From: Dyella japonica A8 | GTDB taxonomy: Bacteria > Pseudomonadota > Gammaproteobacteria > Xanthomonadales > Rhodanobacteraceae | DNA length: 64,000 nt | Assembly: GCF_000725385.1 (NCBI RefSeq) | Contig: NZ_CP008884.1 | Span: 1,674,001-1,738,000 of the forward strand | Reading direction: 5' to 3' | Shown here: piece by piece, positions 46,238 to 54,481 of the stretch | Layout of the letters: each line of letters begins with the position of its first letter | Position numbering within the stretch: position 1 is the stretch's first letter | The notes under the pieces: model-generated | Database searches by the model: none | Told to the model about the DNA's origin: nothing | What the model saw: the letters and a program-made list of their open reading frames with translations, nothing else | Program-made: the position numbers and the translations under genes

Positions 46238-48904
46238 ATGACGACGCCCTCACCATCGCGCCCTTCGTCCGCTCCGGCGCCACTACCCGCGACCGACAGC
46301 ACACCGCCGCTCACCTGGCGATACCCTTTCCTGTCTCGCGATGGCTCCGAGGTCTCCCGGCCACAAGCGCTCTACGACGCACTGGGTCAGATGGACGACG
46401 GCTTCTTTCCGCTCGGCGTCAACGGCTTCCCACATGGCGGCGTGCACTTCGGTGCCCACACCGCGCACACCTGTGATCAGGCGAGCGGTGTGCGCTGCCT
46501 GGCCGATGGCGAGATCGTTGCCTACAAGCTCGACGACACCTACCCCAAGCTGCACTTCACCCAGGACAATCACTGGGCGATGTACTCCACCGGCTTCGTG
46601 CTGGTGCGTCACACCCTCACCTTGCCGCCCGATCCCCGCGGCGGCGCGTCAGCCGATGACGCCCAAACGCTGTACAGCCTGTACATGCATCTGGCCAGTT
46701 GGTCGACCTATCTGGCGGATGGGGCACTGAAGCGACCGGGCTGGTGGATCGGCGTGGAAGCGTTCCGCATCGGCCACGCCGATACCCAAAGCGGCGGCAC
46801 CGCCAAGGGCGCACGCGTACGCACCGAGCCCAAACCCGCCGCGCGCGGACGCTACACGTCCGGCCAACTCGTCGGCTTTCTGCCTGAGGGCAGCGAAGTG
46901 CGCATTGACGAAAAGCGCGGACCCTGGGGCCATATCGCCGCCATCACGGCGGGCGCCATGATCAGTGCGGACAGCGGCGGCGTGTTTGGCGGCGACGACG
47001 ATCTGTATGGTCCCTGGCATCGCTCCGACGGTGCGCCTAACGATGCGCCTGTCACACCGACCGGTGACTGGGGCTGGATCTACCTGCACGAGCAACACGC
47101 CGTCACGGAGCCGACCCGTGTTGGCAGCGTTGTCATTCCCCCCACCCCGATTCCGATCAAGGCCGGCACCTTGCTGGGCCAACTGGGCGAATACATCGAC
47201 TACGAACACGCATCGCCGCTGCCGCCCGTACCGGCGCGTCAGTTGCTGCATCTGGAGGTGTTCGCCGACGACGGCTTCGCGGCATGGCTCGCGCGCAGCC
47301 GGGCCCGCGCTGCATCCCTGCCGGCCGATCAGAAAACCACGCTGTTGATCACGGCGGGTGCCACCCTCACTAACGAGCCTTCGCGCGCCGATCGCCAGGT
47401 GAGTGACCGGTATACCCAGCGCTTCAGCAGTGCCAAGCCGACACCGGATAGCCCGGCCGAAGGCCATTGGGTCAAGGTGCAGCCGTATGGCCGCCCGACC
47501 CCGAACCTCCCTATCGACCAACCGGATGGACCGCCGGTGTGGATCGAGCGCACGCAACTGGCCACCGTCACCGCCACCACGCCAGCCTGGAGCCGCTTTC
47601 CGCTGCAACCGGCCGACAACGGACCGGTCAATGCACTGGCCGTCACCTATACACGCGCCGCCCTCGATGCGCTCGACGGCGCCGACCGCGCCAGCGACGA
47701 CCAGGGCCATCACTGGTGGCGCATCGAGATCGGCACGACCGACGGGCGCGCCGCCCGTGGCTGGGTCCGCGACACGCACACCGGCACCACCTGGGAAAGC
47801 TCGTGGGCGTGGCCCGGTTTCGAACTGGTGGACGCCACCACGCTGGCTCTGGCCGACGCATTTCAGCGCAACCTCGTTTCCACCGGCTCGGCGGAAGGGT
47901 TGGAAGTCTATAAATACCAAGGCGCCATCGCCCGCGTGGAGGCCAGCCCACTGTTCCAGCGGTTAGCCGCCATCCTCGGCAAGCGCAAGCGCGAGGGTGT
48001 GCTCCACAGGCTGCTCACCGACTACCCGGTAAACGCACGCGCCATGCAGGAAGCCTTGCGTATCCCGTGGCTCGCTCACGCCATCAGCCATCTCATCCTG
48101 CGCTACGAGAGCGAATGGGGCGGCAGCATGAGCCGCTGGGAGGCGCTCACGCCGTTCATGCGCGACGCGCGTGAGAACTGGCAGTGCGAGATGCAGCGCA
48201 TCGCAAAGTTGCAGTGGTGGGATGAGGTGAGAGGCAAGGTGGAAGGGTTTCCTGAGAGCCCCGCCGTGTATCACATCCATCCGGTGGCGTTGGTGGGGAA
48301 TTTTGCGTCTCCATGCAAGTGCATCGTCTACGACGCAATCTTGGTCGAGAGGGCCTCGCCAGAGTACCGCGATAGCCAAATTGTTATTCATAGTCACTAT
48401 CGCACGCCGATTGACCGTAGTTCAGGGAGGTTTGCCGGCAACAGCCGGCGCGCGGGAGATGCAATCAAGCAAGTTCAAATAAAGGCGATTGACGCACTCG
48501 TAGAGAAAGCGAAAGCGCGTCATCTGTGTCGAGAAGATATTGCAATGATTTTAGCCACAGCAAGGCATGAGTCCGGGTTTAATCCGGATGCAGCTGCGGG
48601 GACAACGTCAGCATCTGGACTCGGGCAGTTTGTCGATCAAACAGCTAGCACCTACGGTATTAACTCCGACGAACAGCGCTTCGATGTTGAGAAGGGTGCT
48701 GAGGCTCTGGTCAAGCATTACATGGAAAATAAGAGGCTAGCTCAGAACGGCGGTGCGACAGGACGCAACTTGTTCACCATGACGTACGCCTATCATCATG
48801 ATGGTCCGTCATTAGCCTACGGTGGACGGCAGATATCGGAGTCAAGCGTGATGCCATGGTTTGACACCATATTGAGTCACATTTGCTTGAATATTGCGGA
48901 TTGA
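46238..48904 (+). CDS. T6SS effector: M23-like N-terminal region, lytic transglycosylase C-terminal toxin
   Basis: 888 residues in two parts. The N-terminal part has an M23 (lysostaphin)-like layout: FPHGGVHFGAH (66-73), CLADGEIVAY, SLYMHLA (His151) and LLHLEVF (His338), but the HxxxD zinc motif is altered (H70 where Asp is expected). SH3-like segments follow. After VYHIHPVALVGNF (about residue 688) the base composition drops and a GH23-type transglycosylase domain begins: ILATARHESGFNPDAA with likely catalytic Glu778, then TSASGLGQF and YHHDGPSLAY. The expected target is peptidoglycan of competing cells. It lies directly after vgrG and before small exported proteins that may give immunity. 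No signal peptide is present, as expected for a T6SS effector. Confidence 0.85.
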   Translation: MTTPSPSRPSSAPAPLPATDSTPPLTWRYPFLSRDGSEVSRPQALYDALGQMDDGFFPLGVNGFPHGGVHFGAHTAHTCDQASGVRCLADGEIVAYKLDDTYPKLHFTQDNHWAMYSTGFVLVRHTLTLPPDPRGGASADDAQTLYSLYMHLASWSTYLADGALKRPGWWIGVEAFRIGHADTQSGGTAKGARVRTEPKPAARGRYTSGQLVGFLPEGSEVRIDEKRGPWGHIAAITAGAMISADSGGVFGGDDDLYGPWHRSDGAPNDAPVTPTGDWGWIYLHEQHAVTEPTRVGSVVIPPTPIPIKAGTLLGQLGEYIDYEHASPLPPVPARQLLHLEVFADDGFAAWLARSRARAASLPADQKTTLLITAGATLTNEPSRADRQVSDRYTQRFSSAKPTPDSPAEGHWVKVQPYGRPTPNLPIDQPDGPPVWIERTQLATVTATTPAWSRFPLQPADNGPVNALAVTYTRAALDALDGADRASDDQGHHWWRIEIGTTDGRAARGWVRDTHTGTTWESSWAWPGFELVDATTLALADAFQRNLVSTGSAEGLEVYKYQGAIARVEASPLFQRLAAILGKRKREGVLHRLLTDYPVNARAMQEALRIPWLAHAISHLILRYESEWGGSMSRWEALTPFMRDARENWQCEMQRIAKLQWWDEVRGKVEGFPESPAVYHIHPVALVGNFASPCKCIVYDAILVERASPEYRDSQIVIHSHYRTPIDRSSGRFAGNSRRAGDAIKQVQIKAIDALVEKAKARHLCREDIAMILATARHESGFNPDAAAGTTSASGLGQFVDQTASTYGINSDEQRFDVEKGAEALVKHYMENKRLAQNGGATGRNLFTMTYAYHHDGPSLAYGGRQISESSVMPWFDTILSHICLNIAD

Positions 48905-48912
48905 GGACTCGT

Positions 48913-49404
48913 ATGAAATTAAGCTTCATAGCAGTTTTTTCAGCTTTTCTCGTTGCTTGCCTTTTTAGTCCGCCATCTCGCTGCGAAGTGCCCCTGGCCT
49001 CCGTTGAGAGCGCTGAGCTAAAGGCCATTCCCAGCGAGATCAACTCTATGCTGATCCGTAGCAAGTCCTTCGGTGTGTTTGCACAACTAAATTGCCAAAC
49101 GAAAGGAGTGGAACTTGGCCTTTCTGAAAATAAATCAAATAGGGCATGGTTCGTTACCACCGCAGACGGCTGCGGTTGGGGAGCGGCGATGGGCCCCATT
49201 TGGATAGTTGGGGCGATGGGTGCACACAAAGTCTCCGTGCTTCTTTGCACGGGGGGCTACTCAATAACTGCATCAAAAGGAATTCATAAAGGCATGGTCG
49301 ACATAGTCATTTCAGGTGGAACTGCGGGGCGAGAAGAGTCTGCAACATACATCTACAATGGCAAGTCATACGTGCGGAAGAAGCTGGGGATCGCGCCACC
49401 TTAA
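48913..49404 (+). CDS. Putative periplasmic immunity lipoprotein
   Basis: This 163-residue protein starts eight bases after the effector stop with GAGGA before its ATG. It has an N-terminal signal with a possible lipobox LVAC (Cys16), so it is either a lipoprotein or a cleaved periplasmic protein. The rest shows no family I recognise; it has cysteines in QLNCQT, DGCGWG and LLCTGG, and a Gly-rich middle. Low GC and tight linkage to a peptidoglycan-degrading effector make a periplasmic immunity role likely, but this is inferred from position only. Confidence 0.65.
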   Translation: MKLSFIAVFSAFLVACLFSPPSRCEVPLASVESAELKAIPSEINSMLIRSKSFGVFAQLNCQTKGVELGLSENKSNRAWFVTTADGCGWGAAMGPIWIVGAMGAHKVSVLLCTGGYSITASKGIHKGMVDIVISGGTAGREESATYIYNGKSYVRKKLGIAPP

Positions 49405-49466
49405 CCACCTCATCTCAAATGAGGCATTCACTCTTGTTTGCGGCATATAAAACAGGATGCCATTGC
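49405..49466. repeat. Direct repeat in the immunity region, copy A
   Basis: CCACCTCAT...ATGAGGCAT with a small internal hairpin (CCTCAT/ATGAGG) and a further 40 bases match the copy at 50187-50249. It begins immediately after the first immunity-like gene. It could be read as the start of a coding region (MRHSLLFAAYK), so it may be duplicated coding or leader sequence. Confidence 0.75.
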
Positions 49467-49511
49467 CCCAATAAAGATGATGTACTTGTCAGTCCCTTTG
49501 CAGGTCCGCAT

Positions 49512-50177
49512 GTGAAGATTAGAAAGGAAATCCTTTTCATACTTTCTCTTGGCTGTTTAATTGTAAGCATTTCCGTCCTGGCACTTGAAAATAGCGCTTT
49601 TACGGGGCGATGGTCATTTGTTGAGCATCATGCAGGATCGGAAGTGCCGTATTCGACTTTGCAGATTCAGCTTCTGGAGGATAAGGACGGATCAATTCGA
49701 GGGTCATACTGTTTCATACTGCAGTCTGGCAACAGAATTGATTGCGACGACCGTGGAAAAGAATTAAACATTGCAGGCCGCGCCGGCGCGACAGGAAGAA
49801 AGGCCGTTGTACATTTCTATTCCTTCTTTGGCGCAAAAGACGGGATAGCTGAGCTGACTTTAATTAACGACAGGCTTCTATGGGACGTAAAGAAAGAGCC
49901 ACAGGGGGATTTCTTCTATGGACCTTTTAAGGCAGAGCTAAAAGCAGAGCAAAAGGATTTGCACACAGGTGAGCGAGTTATTGTATTGGATAAAACTCAT
50001 CTGTATCGCATGCCAAAAAGATCGGTTGAATTAAAAGACACAATTGTTAAAGGTCAGTACGTAAAGCCGGTCGCGATATCCGATGATTTGAAGTTTTGGA
50101 AGGTTCAATATGTCCGAGATGACGGCCAACCCTTTGAGGGATGGGTAGCCTGCAAGGCGATAGACTTTTGTCCGTGA
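49512..50177 (+). CDS. Exported protein with C-terminal SH3-like region
   Basis: From a GTG at 49512 (VKIRKEILFILSLG) this has 221 residues and a classic signal or anchor segment; an ATG at 49419 would add 31 residues ahead of it, which is less likely. The middle (FTGRWSFVEHHAG, GSIRGSYCFI) is beta-rich and the C-terminal 60 residues (VKGQYVKPVAIS, FWKVQYVRDDGQPFEGWVACKAIDFC) look like a bacterial SH3 domain. AT-rich compared with the surroundings. Placed in the effector/immunity cassette; it could be a second immunity protein or an accessory cell-wall-binding protein. Confidence 0.6.
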   Translation: MKIRKEILFILSLGCLIVSISVLALENSAFTGRWSFVEHHAGSEVPYSTLQIQLLEDKDGSIRGSYCFILQSGNRIDCDDRGKELNIAGRAGATGRKAVVHFYSFFGAKDGIAELTLINDRLLWDVKKEPQGDFFYGPFKAELKAEQKDLHTGERVIVLDKTHLYRMPKRSVELKDTIVKGQYVKPVAISDDLKFWKVQYVRDDGQPFEGWVACKAIDFCP

Positions 50178-50186
50178 CGCCCCTAG

Positions 50187-50249
50187 CCACCTCATCTTAA
50201 ATGAGGCATCCACTCATGTCTGCGACATATAAAAGCAGGGCTCTATTGC
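50187..50249. repeat. Direct repeat in the immunity region, copy B
   Basis: This matches the copy at 49405-49466 with about ten differences over 62 bases, including the hairpin CCTCAT/ATGAGG and the GACATATAAAA stretch. It follows the second immunity-like gene and leads into the LprI remnant. The two copies bracket the gene at 49512-50177, suggesting duplication or recombination here. Confidence 0.75.
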
Positions 50250-50456
50250 GAACTCGCTTCATTTGATAAAAGTGTCGCAGAGGCGTATCAGCAACTCATA
50301 AAGCAAGCAAAAAACGCTAACGCTGATGTAATAAGGGCTGTTGGCGATCAACGCGCGTGGAATCCGAGACGCGATGCTTGTAGTCACGATGAAAAGTGCA
50401 TCTTGGACACGATGAAGTCGCGTCTTGAATGGCTTATGTCAGAAGTTGGAACTTAG
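50205..50456 (+). pseudogene. Remnant of an LprI/DUF1311-type lysozyme inhibitor gene
   Basis: An open frame without a start codon or signal peptide encodes about 80 residues: LYCELASFDKSVAEAYQQL, then VGDQRAWNPRRDACSHDEKC and MKSRLEWL. The pattern LxxFDxxxxxxYQ...QRAWxxxRDxC...C...RLxxL is the lysozyme-inhibitor LprI N-terminal (DUF1311) signature. The 5' part has been replaced by repeat copy B, so it is probably non-functional. A lysozyme inhibitor is what an immunity protein against a lysozyme-like effector would be expected to be. Confidence 0.65.
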
Positions 50457-50507
50457 CCAAAATGTGATCATATTCATTTCAAACGAGACGTCGATGAGTC
50501 GGGTGCT

Positions 50508-51629
50508 ATGAAAAAAGCTATGCAGTACGTCGCCATACTTGCGGCAACTTTGACGATGGCGAGCCTTCATGCGGAGACGTTGCTGCTGCGTGGCACGGTT
50601 GGAAAGTACCCTGTCGTGATGAAGCTGGCCAATGCTGATGGCCAGGTGTCGGGTTCGTATTTCTATGAGAAGTACAAACAAGACATCCCGCTGCGAGGGC
50701 AGCTCAATGGGCAAGGCTATGTGCTGAGCTCATCGATCTACGGCAACGACGACAAGGATGTGGACCACTTGGAGCTGACCCGTGCCGAGGATGGCATCAA
50801 GGGTGCCTTCACGAGCGGGAGTGGCAAGCAGTTGCCGGTAGATTTGCACGTCATTCCGTCCGGGGCAGTGCCCGAACCCAAGCCGGGCCTGCATTTCTCG
50901 CGGGGTCTAGATGACTACGAGAAGCTGCAGCTGGCGAATCTTACCTTCGCGCCCGGCAAGACGGAGACCGTTGGTGGCAAATACGTGATCCAGTGGTACA
51001 CCGAGTCGCGTTCCAAGGTGTCGATGTTCCGTGTGGTGAGTGGCTATCCGGCGCCGGTCATCGCGTCGATCAACAACGTGATCGACAGTGACTTCTACGA
51101 AAACCTAAGTGGCTATTTCGGTTGCTCGGACGAAACCGGCAAGCCAGGCACGGACACTTTGCAGGTCTCGGACCGTTATCTGGACGACCGCTTTGTGAGC
51201 TACGCCGTGTCCAATAGCTGGTTTTGCGCTGGGGCGGCGCACCCGGACTTTGCTTTAGGCGGAACGACCATTGATGCGAAGACCGGCAAGCGGCTCACTC
51301 AGGAAGATGTGTATTGGCTCGGCATCGGTTCGAAGCCTGCCCCAAACTCGGATGCCTGGATGAAATACCGCGACGCGGTATTCGGCCCTGCCGTGGTGAA
51401 GTTGCTCAAGCGGCTGTACCCAAAGGAAATGATGCCGGTTGGCGACGATAATGGCTGCAACTATGCCGATCCGGACGTCTGGAAGTTCGGTTCGTGGCGT
51501 CTGGCCGAAAAGGGCATGTACGTCGGCGCCTATTTCGCACGGGCCGAGAAAGCTTGCGACAACCCAGAATGGTCGTTTATTCCCTACGGCGAGCTCAAGA
51601 AAAACAATCCTGCGCTGTTTGGCGGCTGA
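50508..51629 (+). CDS. Exported protein of unknown function, end of T6SS island
   Basis: 373 residues with a clear signal peptide (MKKAMQYVAILAATLTMASLHAE). The N-terminal 100 residues are beta-rich (GTVGKYPVVMKLANADGQVSGSYFYE). The C-terminal part contains CAGAAHPDFALGGTTIDAKTGKRLTQEDVYWLG, which resembles the GAHP...D..TGK..T..D pattern of DUF3298-like periplasmic domains, and six cysteines. GC content returns to the chromosomal level in this gene. It may be a further immunity protein or an old resident gene; no function is assigned. Confidence 0.65.
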   Translation: MKKAMQYVAILAATLTMASLHAETLLLRGTVGKYPVVMKLANADGQVSGSYFYEKYKQDIPLRGQLNGQGYVLSSSIYGNDDKDVDHLELTRAEDGIKGAFTSGSGKQLPVDLHVIPSGAVPEPKPGLHFSRGLDDYEKLQLANLTFAPGKTETVGGKYVIQWYTESRSKVSMFRVVSGYPAPVIASINNVIDSDFYENLSGYFGCSDETGKPGTDTLQVSDRYLDDRFVSYAVSNSWFCAGAAHPDFALGGTTIDAKTGKRLTQEDVYWLGIGSKPAPNSDAWMKYRDAVFGPAVVKLLKRLYPKEMMPVGDDNGCNYADPDVWKFGSWRLAEKGMYVGAYFARAEKACDNPEWSFIPYGELKKNNPALFGG

Positions 51630-51709
51630 AAATGGGTAAAGTCTGGACTACCCCGCAGGAGTACAACTAGAGTTACAACTAGGGTCAGGTTGGACTATCC
51701 CAGGTTACC

Positions 51710-52726
51710 TCAACCGTCGTCAGCTACCTTCAGCACCAGCTTGCCCGTATGGCTGCCATCAAACAGGCGGTTGAGCACGAGTGGTGCATTCTCCAAACCT
51801 TCCGCCACCGTTTCGCCGGCCTTGATCTTGCCGCTGATCACCCAGCCCACCAGATCCTTCACGGCTTCCGCCTGGTGTTTGTAGTCGAAGGCGAGAAAGC
51901 CGCGCACGGTGAGTCGCTTGACGATGATGACGCCGTAGTCGTCGGAGGATTTGCCGCCGCTGGCGTAGTTGGCGATAAGCCCACACAGCGCGACGCGACC
52001 GCCGTTGACCATGCGCGACAGTACCGCGCGCATCACCGGGCCGCCGACGTTCTCGAAGTTGACGTGTACGCCGTCTGGTGTCGCGGCGACAAGTTTTTGC
52101 TTGAAGTCGTCGGCCTTGTAGTCGACGGCGGCGTCGAAGCCGAGATCTTCGACGAGATGACGGCACTTTTCCGCGCCACCCGCAATGCCGACCACGCGAG
52201 CGCCGCGCAGTTTGCCGATCTGTCCGGCGATGGAGCCCACCGAGCCCGCCGCCGCGGATACCACCAGCGTCTCGCCGGCTTCAACGGGAGCGATCTCGGT
52301 GAGTCCGTAGTACGCCGTGATGCCACTGAAACCGCAGGCACCGAGCAGCGTGGGCAGTGCGACGGGGGGCTTGGGCGGCAACTTTACCCAGTAGCCCATC
52401 TTGCTTTCGTCGATCAGAGCGTAGTCCTGCCAGCCCACCAGACCTTGCACGAGGTCGCCTTCCGCATAGTTCTTCGACTTGGACGCCACCACACGGCCAA
52501 TGCCGATGCCGCGCATCACTTCGCCGATGGCGACGGGCGGCATGTATTGCGGGATGTCACTCATCCACACGCGGTTGGTCGGGTCCATGGAGATGTACAG
52601 CACGCGCACCAGTGCCTGGCCCTCGGCGAGTTCCGGCAGGGGCGTTTCGCGCAGGTCGAAGTTGTCCAGGCTGACCAGCCCTTCGGGACGCGTCTTCAGC
52701 AGTAGTTGGCGGTTGGTGAGGCTCAT
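51710..52726 (-). CDS. NADP-dependent MDR family oxidoreductase
   Basis: The start at 52726, after AGGAGA, gives 338 residues of the medium-chain reductase family, leukotriene B4 dehydrogenase/CurA branch. It has YISMDPTNRVWMSD, the nucleotide-binding AAAGSVGSIAGQIGKLRGARVVGIAGG, ENVGGPVMRAVL and CGLIANY. No zinc ligands are present, as usual in this branch. It probably reduces alpha,beta-unsaturated ketones or aldehydes with NADPH. Last gene of the minus-strand block, 13 bases after the SDR gene. Confidence 0.9.
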   Translation of the reverse strand: MSLTNRQLLLKTRPEGLVSLDNFDLRETPLPELAEGQALVRVLYISMDPTNRVWMSDIPQYMPPVAIGEVMRGIGIGRVVASKSKNYAEGDLVQGLVGWQDYALIDESKMGYWVKLPPKPPVALPTLLGACGFSGITAYYGLTEIAPVEAGETLVVSAAAGSVGSIAGQIGKLRGARVVGIAGGAEKCRHLVEDLGFDAAVDYKADDFKQKLVAATPDGVHVNFENVGGPVMRAVLSRMVNGGRVALCGLIANYASGGKSSDDYGVIIVKRLTVRGFLAFDYKHQAEAVKDLVGWVISGKIKAGETVAEGLENAPLVLNRLFDGSHTGKLVLKVADDG

Positions 52727-52739
52727 GGGGTTCTCCTGG

Positions 52740-53528
52740 TCAGACGGCACGTGCGCCGCCATCGATGACGAGTTCTGCGGCAGTGACGTAGCGGCTTTCA
52801 TCGGAAGCGAGATAGAGCACGGCATAGGCCACGTCGTCCGGTTCGCCCAGGCGATGCATGGGGATGCCGCGCACCAGTTTCTTGGTGGCTTCTTCTTCGC
52901 CGAGCTTGTCGAAGAACGGTTTGACGATGCCGGTACGGATAAAGGCGGGATGGATCGAGTTGCAGCGCACGTCGATCTTCTGCCGGGTGCAATCCATCGC
53001 TACCGACTTGGTCAGCGCGGCGACGGCAGCCTTGGAGGTGTTGTACGCGGTGTAATCAGGATCGATCTTGAACGCCGCCAGCGAGGAGATGTTCACGATG
53101 GAGGCCGGCTGCGCGTCGCGCAGGTACGGCATGGCGAGCTTGCAGCCCAGCATCACGCTGTCCACGTTGACCGCCATGACGCGATGCCATTCCTTCAGCT
53201 CGATGCGTTCCACGCCGCCGAGCGAGCCGATGCCGGCGTTGTTGACCAGCACGGACAGCCCGCCCATGGTTTTCACGGCATCGGTCAGTACGCGTTCCCA
53301 GGTGGCCTCGTCGCGCACGTCCTGCGTGGCCGACCATGCCACGGTGGCGCCGGTCTCGCGATTGATCTGCGCTGCTACCGCAGCCGCGCCGTCGCCATCC
53401 ACATCGGTAAGGAAGACCTTGGCGCCGTGGCGCGCGAGCATGCGCGCCGATGCCGCGCCCAGTCCACCGGCCGCGCCGGTGACGAAGGCGCGTTTGCCAG
53501 CGGCGCGCGGGGGATGTGCAGAAGTCAT
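52740..53528 (-). CDS. Short-chain dehydrogenase/reductase (SDR)
   Basis: The start at 53528 (MTSAHPPRAAGKR) gives 262 residues. Classical SDR motifs are TGAAGGLG (17-24), NNAGIG, the Ser of NISSL and YNTSK. FLTDVDGDG after the second strand, with an Asp, suggests NAD rather than NADP. The substrate is unknown; the neighbours point to acyl or alcohol metabolism. 16 bases follow the second SDR gene upstream. Confidence 0.9.
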   Translation of the reverse strand: MTSAHPPRAAGKRAFVTGAAGGLGAASARMLARHGAKVFLTDVDGDGAAAVAAQINRETGATVAWSATQDVRDEATWERVLTDAVKTMGGLSVLVNNAGIGSLGGVERIELKEWHRVMAVNVDSVMLGCKLAMPYLRDAQPASIVNISSLAAFKIDPDYTAYNTSKAAVAALTKSVAMDCTRQKIDVRCNSIHPAFIRTGIVKPFFDKLGEEEATKKLVRGIPMHRLGEPDDVAYAVLYLASDESRYVTAAELVIDGGARAV

Positions 53529-53544
53529 GTCGTCGTTCCCTGGA

Positions 53545-54315
53545 TCAGACGCTGAGGTAACCGCCATCCACGTTCAGCACCGCGCCGGTGGTGTACGAGG
53601 CGGCGTCGGAGGCGAGATAGAGCGCGGCACCCGCCATTTCGGAGGGCTGCGCCACGCGCCGCATCGGCACGTGCGCCAGCGCCTGCTTGAGGATGGCTGG
53701 CGTGTTGACCAGCACGGAGGCGAACTTGGTGTCGGTCAGGCCGGGCAGAATCGCGTTGCAGCGCACGCCTTGTTCGGCGCATTCCACGGCGAAGGCCTTG
53801 GTCATGGAGATCACCGCCGCCTTGGTGATCGAGTAGATGCCTTGCTGGAAGCCGGGCACCACGCCGTTCACCGATGCCACGTTGACGATGGAACCGCCGC
53901 CGCTCTTCGCCATCAACCGCGCACCATGCGTGGACATGTAGAAGTAGCCGCGAATGTTCACATCGACGGTCTTCTGGAACACCGAAAGGTCCGTGTCGGT
54001 GATGTGGCCGAAGTAGGGGTTGGTGGCCGCATTGTTGATCAGGATATCAAGGCGGCCATGCGTGCCTTCCACCTGCGCGTAGAGCGCCTCGATCTGCTCC
54101 ATCTCGCCGATATGGCAGGCGAGGGCCTCGGCGGAGCCGCCCTCGGCAACAATGCCGTCCACCACGGCCTGGCAATCGGCCTGCTTGCGGCTGGAGACGA
54201 TGACATGCGCACCATGGGCGGCAAGCAGCTTGGCGATCTCCGCACCGATGCCACGGCTGGCGCCGGTGACGATGGCGATCTTGCCGGTGAGGTCGAAGGT
54301 GGTGGGTTTGGTCAT
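53545..54315 (-). CDS. Short-chain dehydrogenase/reductase (SDR)
   Basis: The start at 54315 (MTKPTTFDLTGK) gives 256 residues. Motifs are TGASRGIG, NNAATN, the Ser of NVASVNG, and YSITK as the YxxxK catalytic pair; SSRKQ after strand two suggests NADP preference. It resembles glucose/ribitol-type and 3-oxoacyl reductase SDRs. A palindrome at 54351-54453 separates it from the phosphatase gene, so the two SDR genes and the MDR gene may form a sub-operon. Confidence 0.9.
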   Translation of the reverse strand: MTKPTTFDLTGKIAIVTGASRGIGAEIAKLLAAHGAHVIVSSRKQADCQAVVDGIVAEGGSAEALACHIGEMEQIEALYAQVEGTHGRLDILINNAATNPYFGHITDTDLSVFQKTVDVNIRGYFYMSTHGARLMAKSGGGSIVNVASVNGVVPGFQQGIYSITKAAVISMTKAFAVECAEQGVRCNAILPGLTDTKFASVLVNTPAILKQALAHVPMRRVAQPSEMAGAALYLASDAASYTTGAVLNVDGGYLSV

Positions 54316-54350
54316 GGGTACCAATGTCCGATTGGGATGAATATTCCTCA

Positions 54351-54453
54351 CCGTCATTCCCGCGAAAGCGGGAATCCAGTGCCTTTGTTACGCCCCGGGC
54401 CATCGCTAGACCCGAAGAAAGTCGCTGGATTCCCGCTTTCGCGGGAATGACGG
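54351..54453. repeat. Palindrome of the GTCATTCCCGC type
   Basis: The left arm 54351-54379 (CCGTCATTCCCGCG, AAAGCGGGAATCCAG) is the exact reverse complement of the right arm 54425-54453, around a 45-base spacer. Each arm is also a hairpin (TTCCCGC GAAA GCGGGAA). It lies between two minus-strand genes in a block that otherwise has very short gaps. Confidence 0.9.
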
Positions 54454-54481
54454 TGTGTAAACTTTGTTGCGTTGTGCAAGG

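Noticed and set aside
49419..49511. An N-terminal extension of the exported protein starting at the ATG 49419
   Set aside because: The extension would bury the signal peptide and lies within a duplicated repeat; the GTG at 49512 puts the signal peptide at the terminus.
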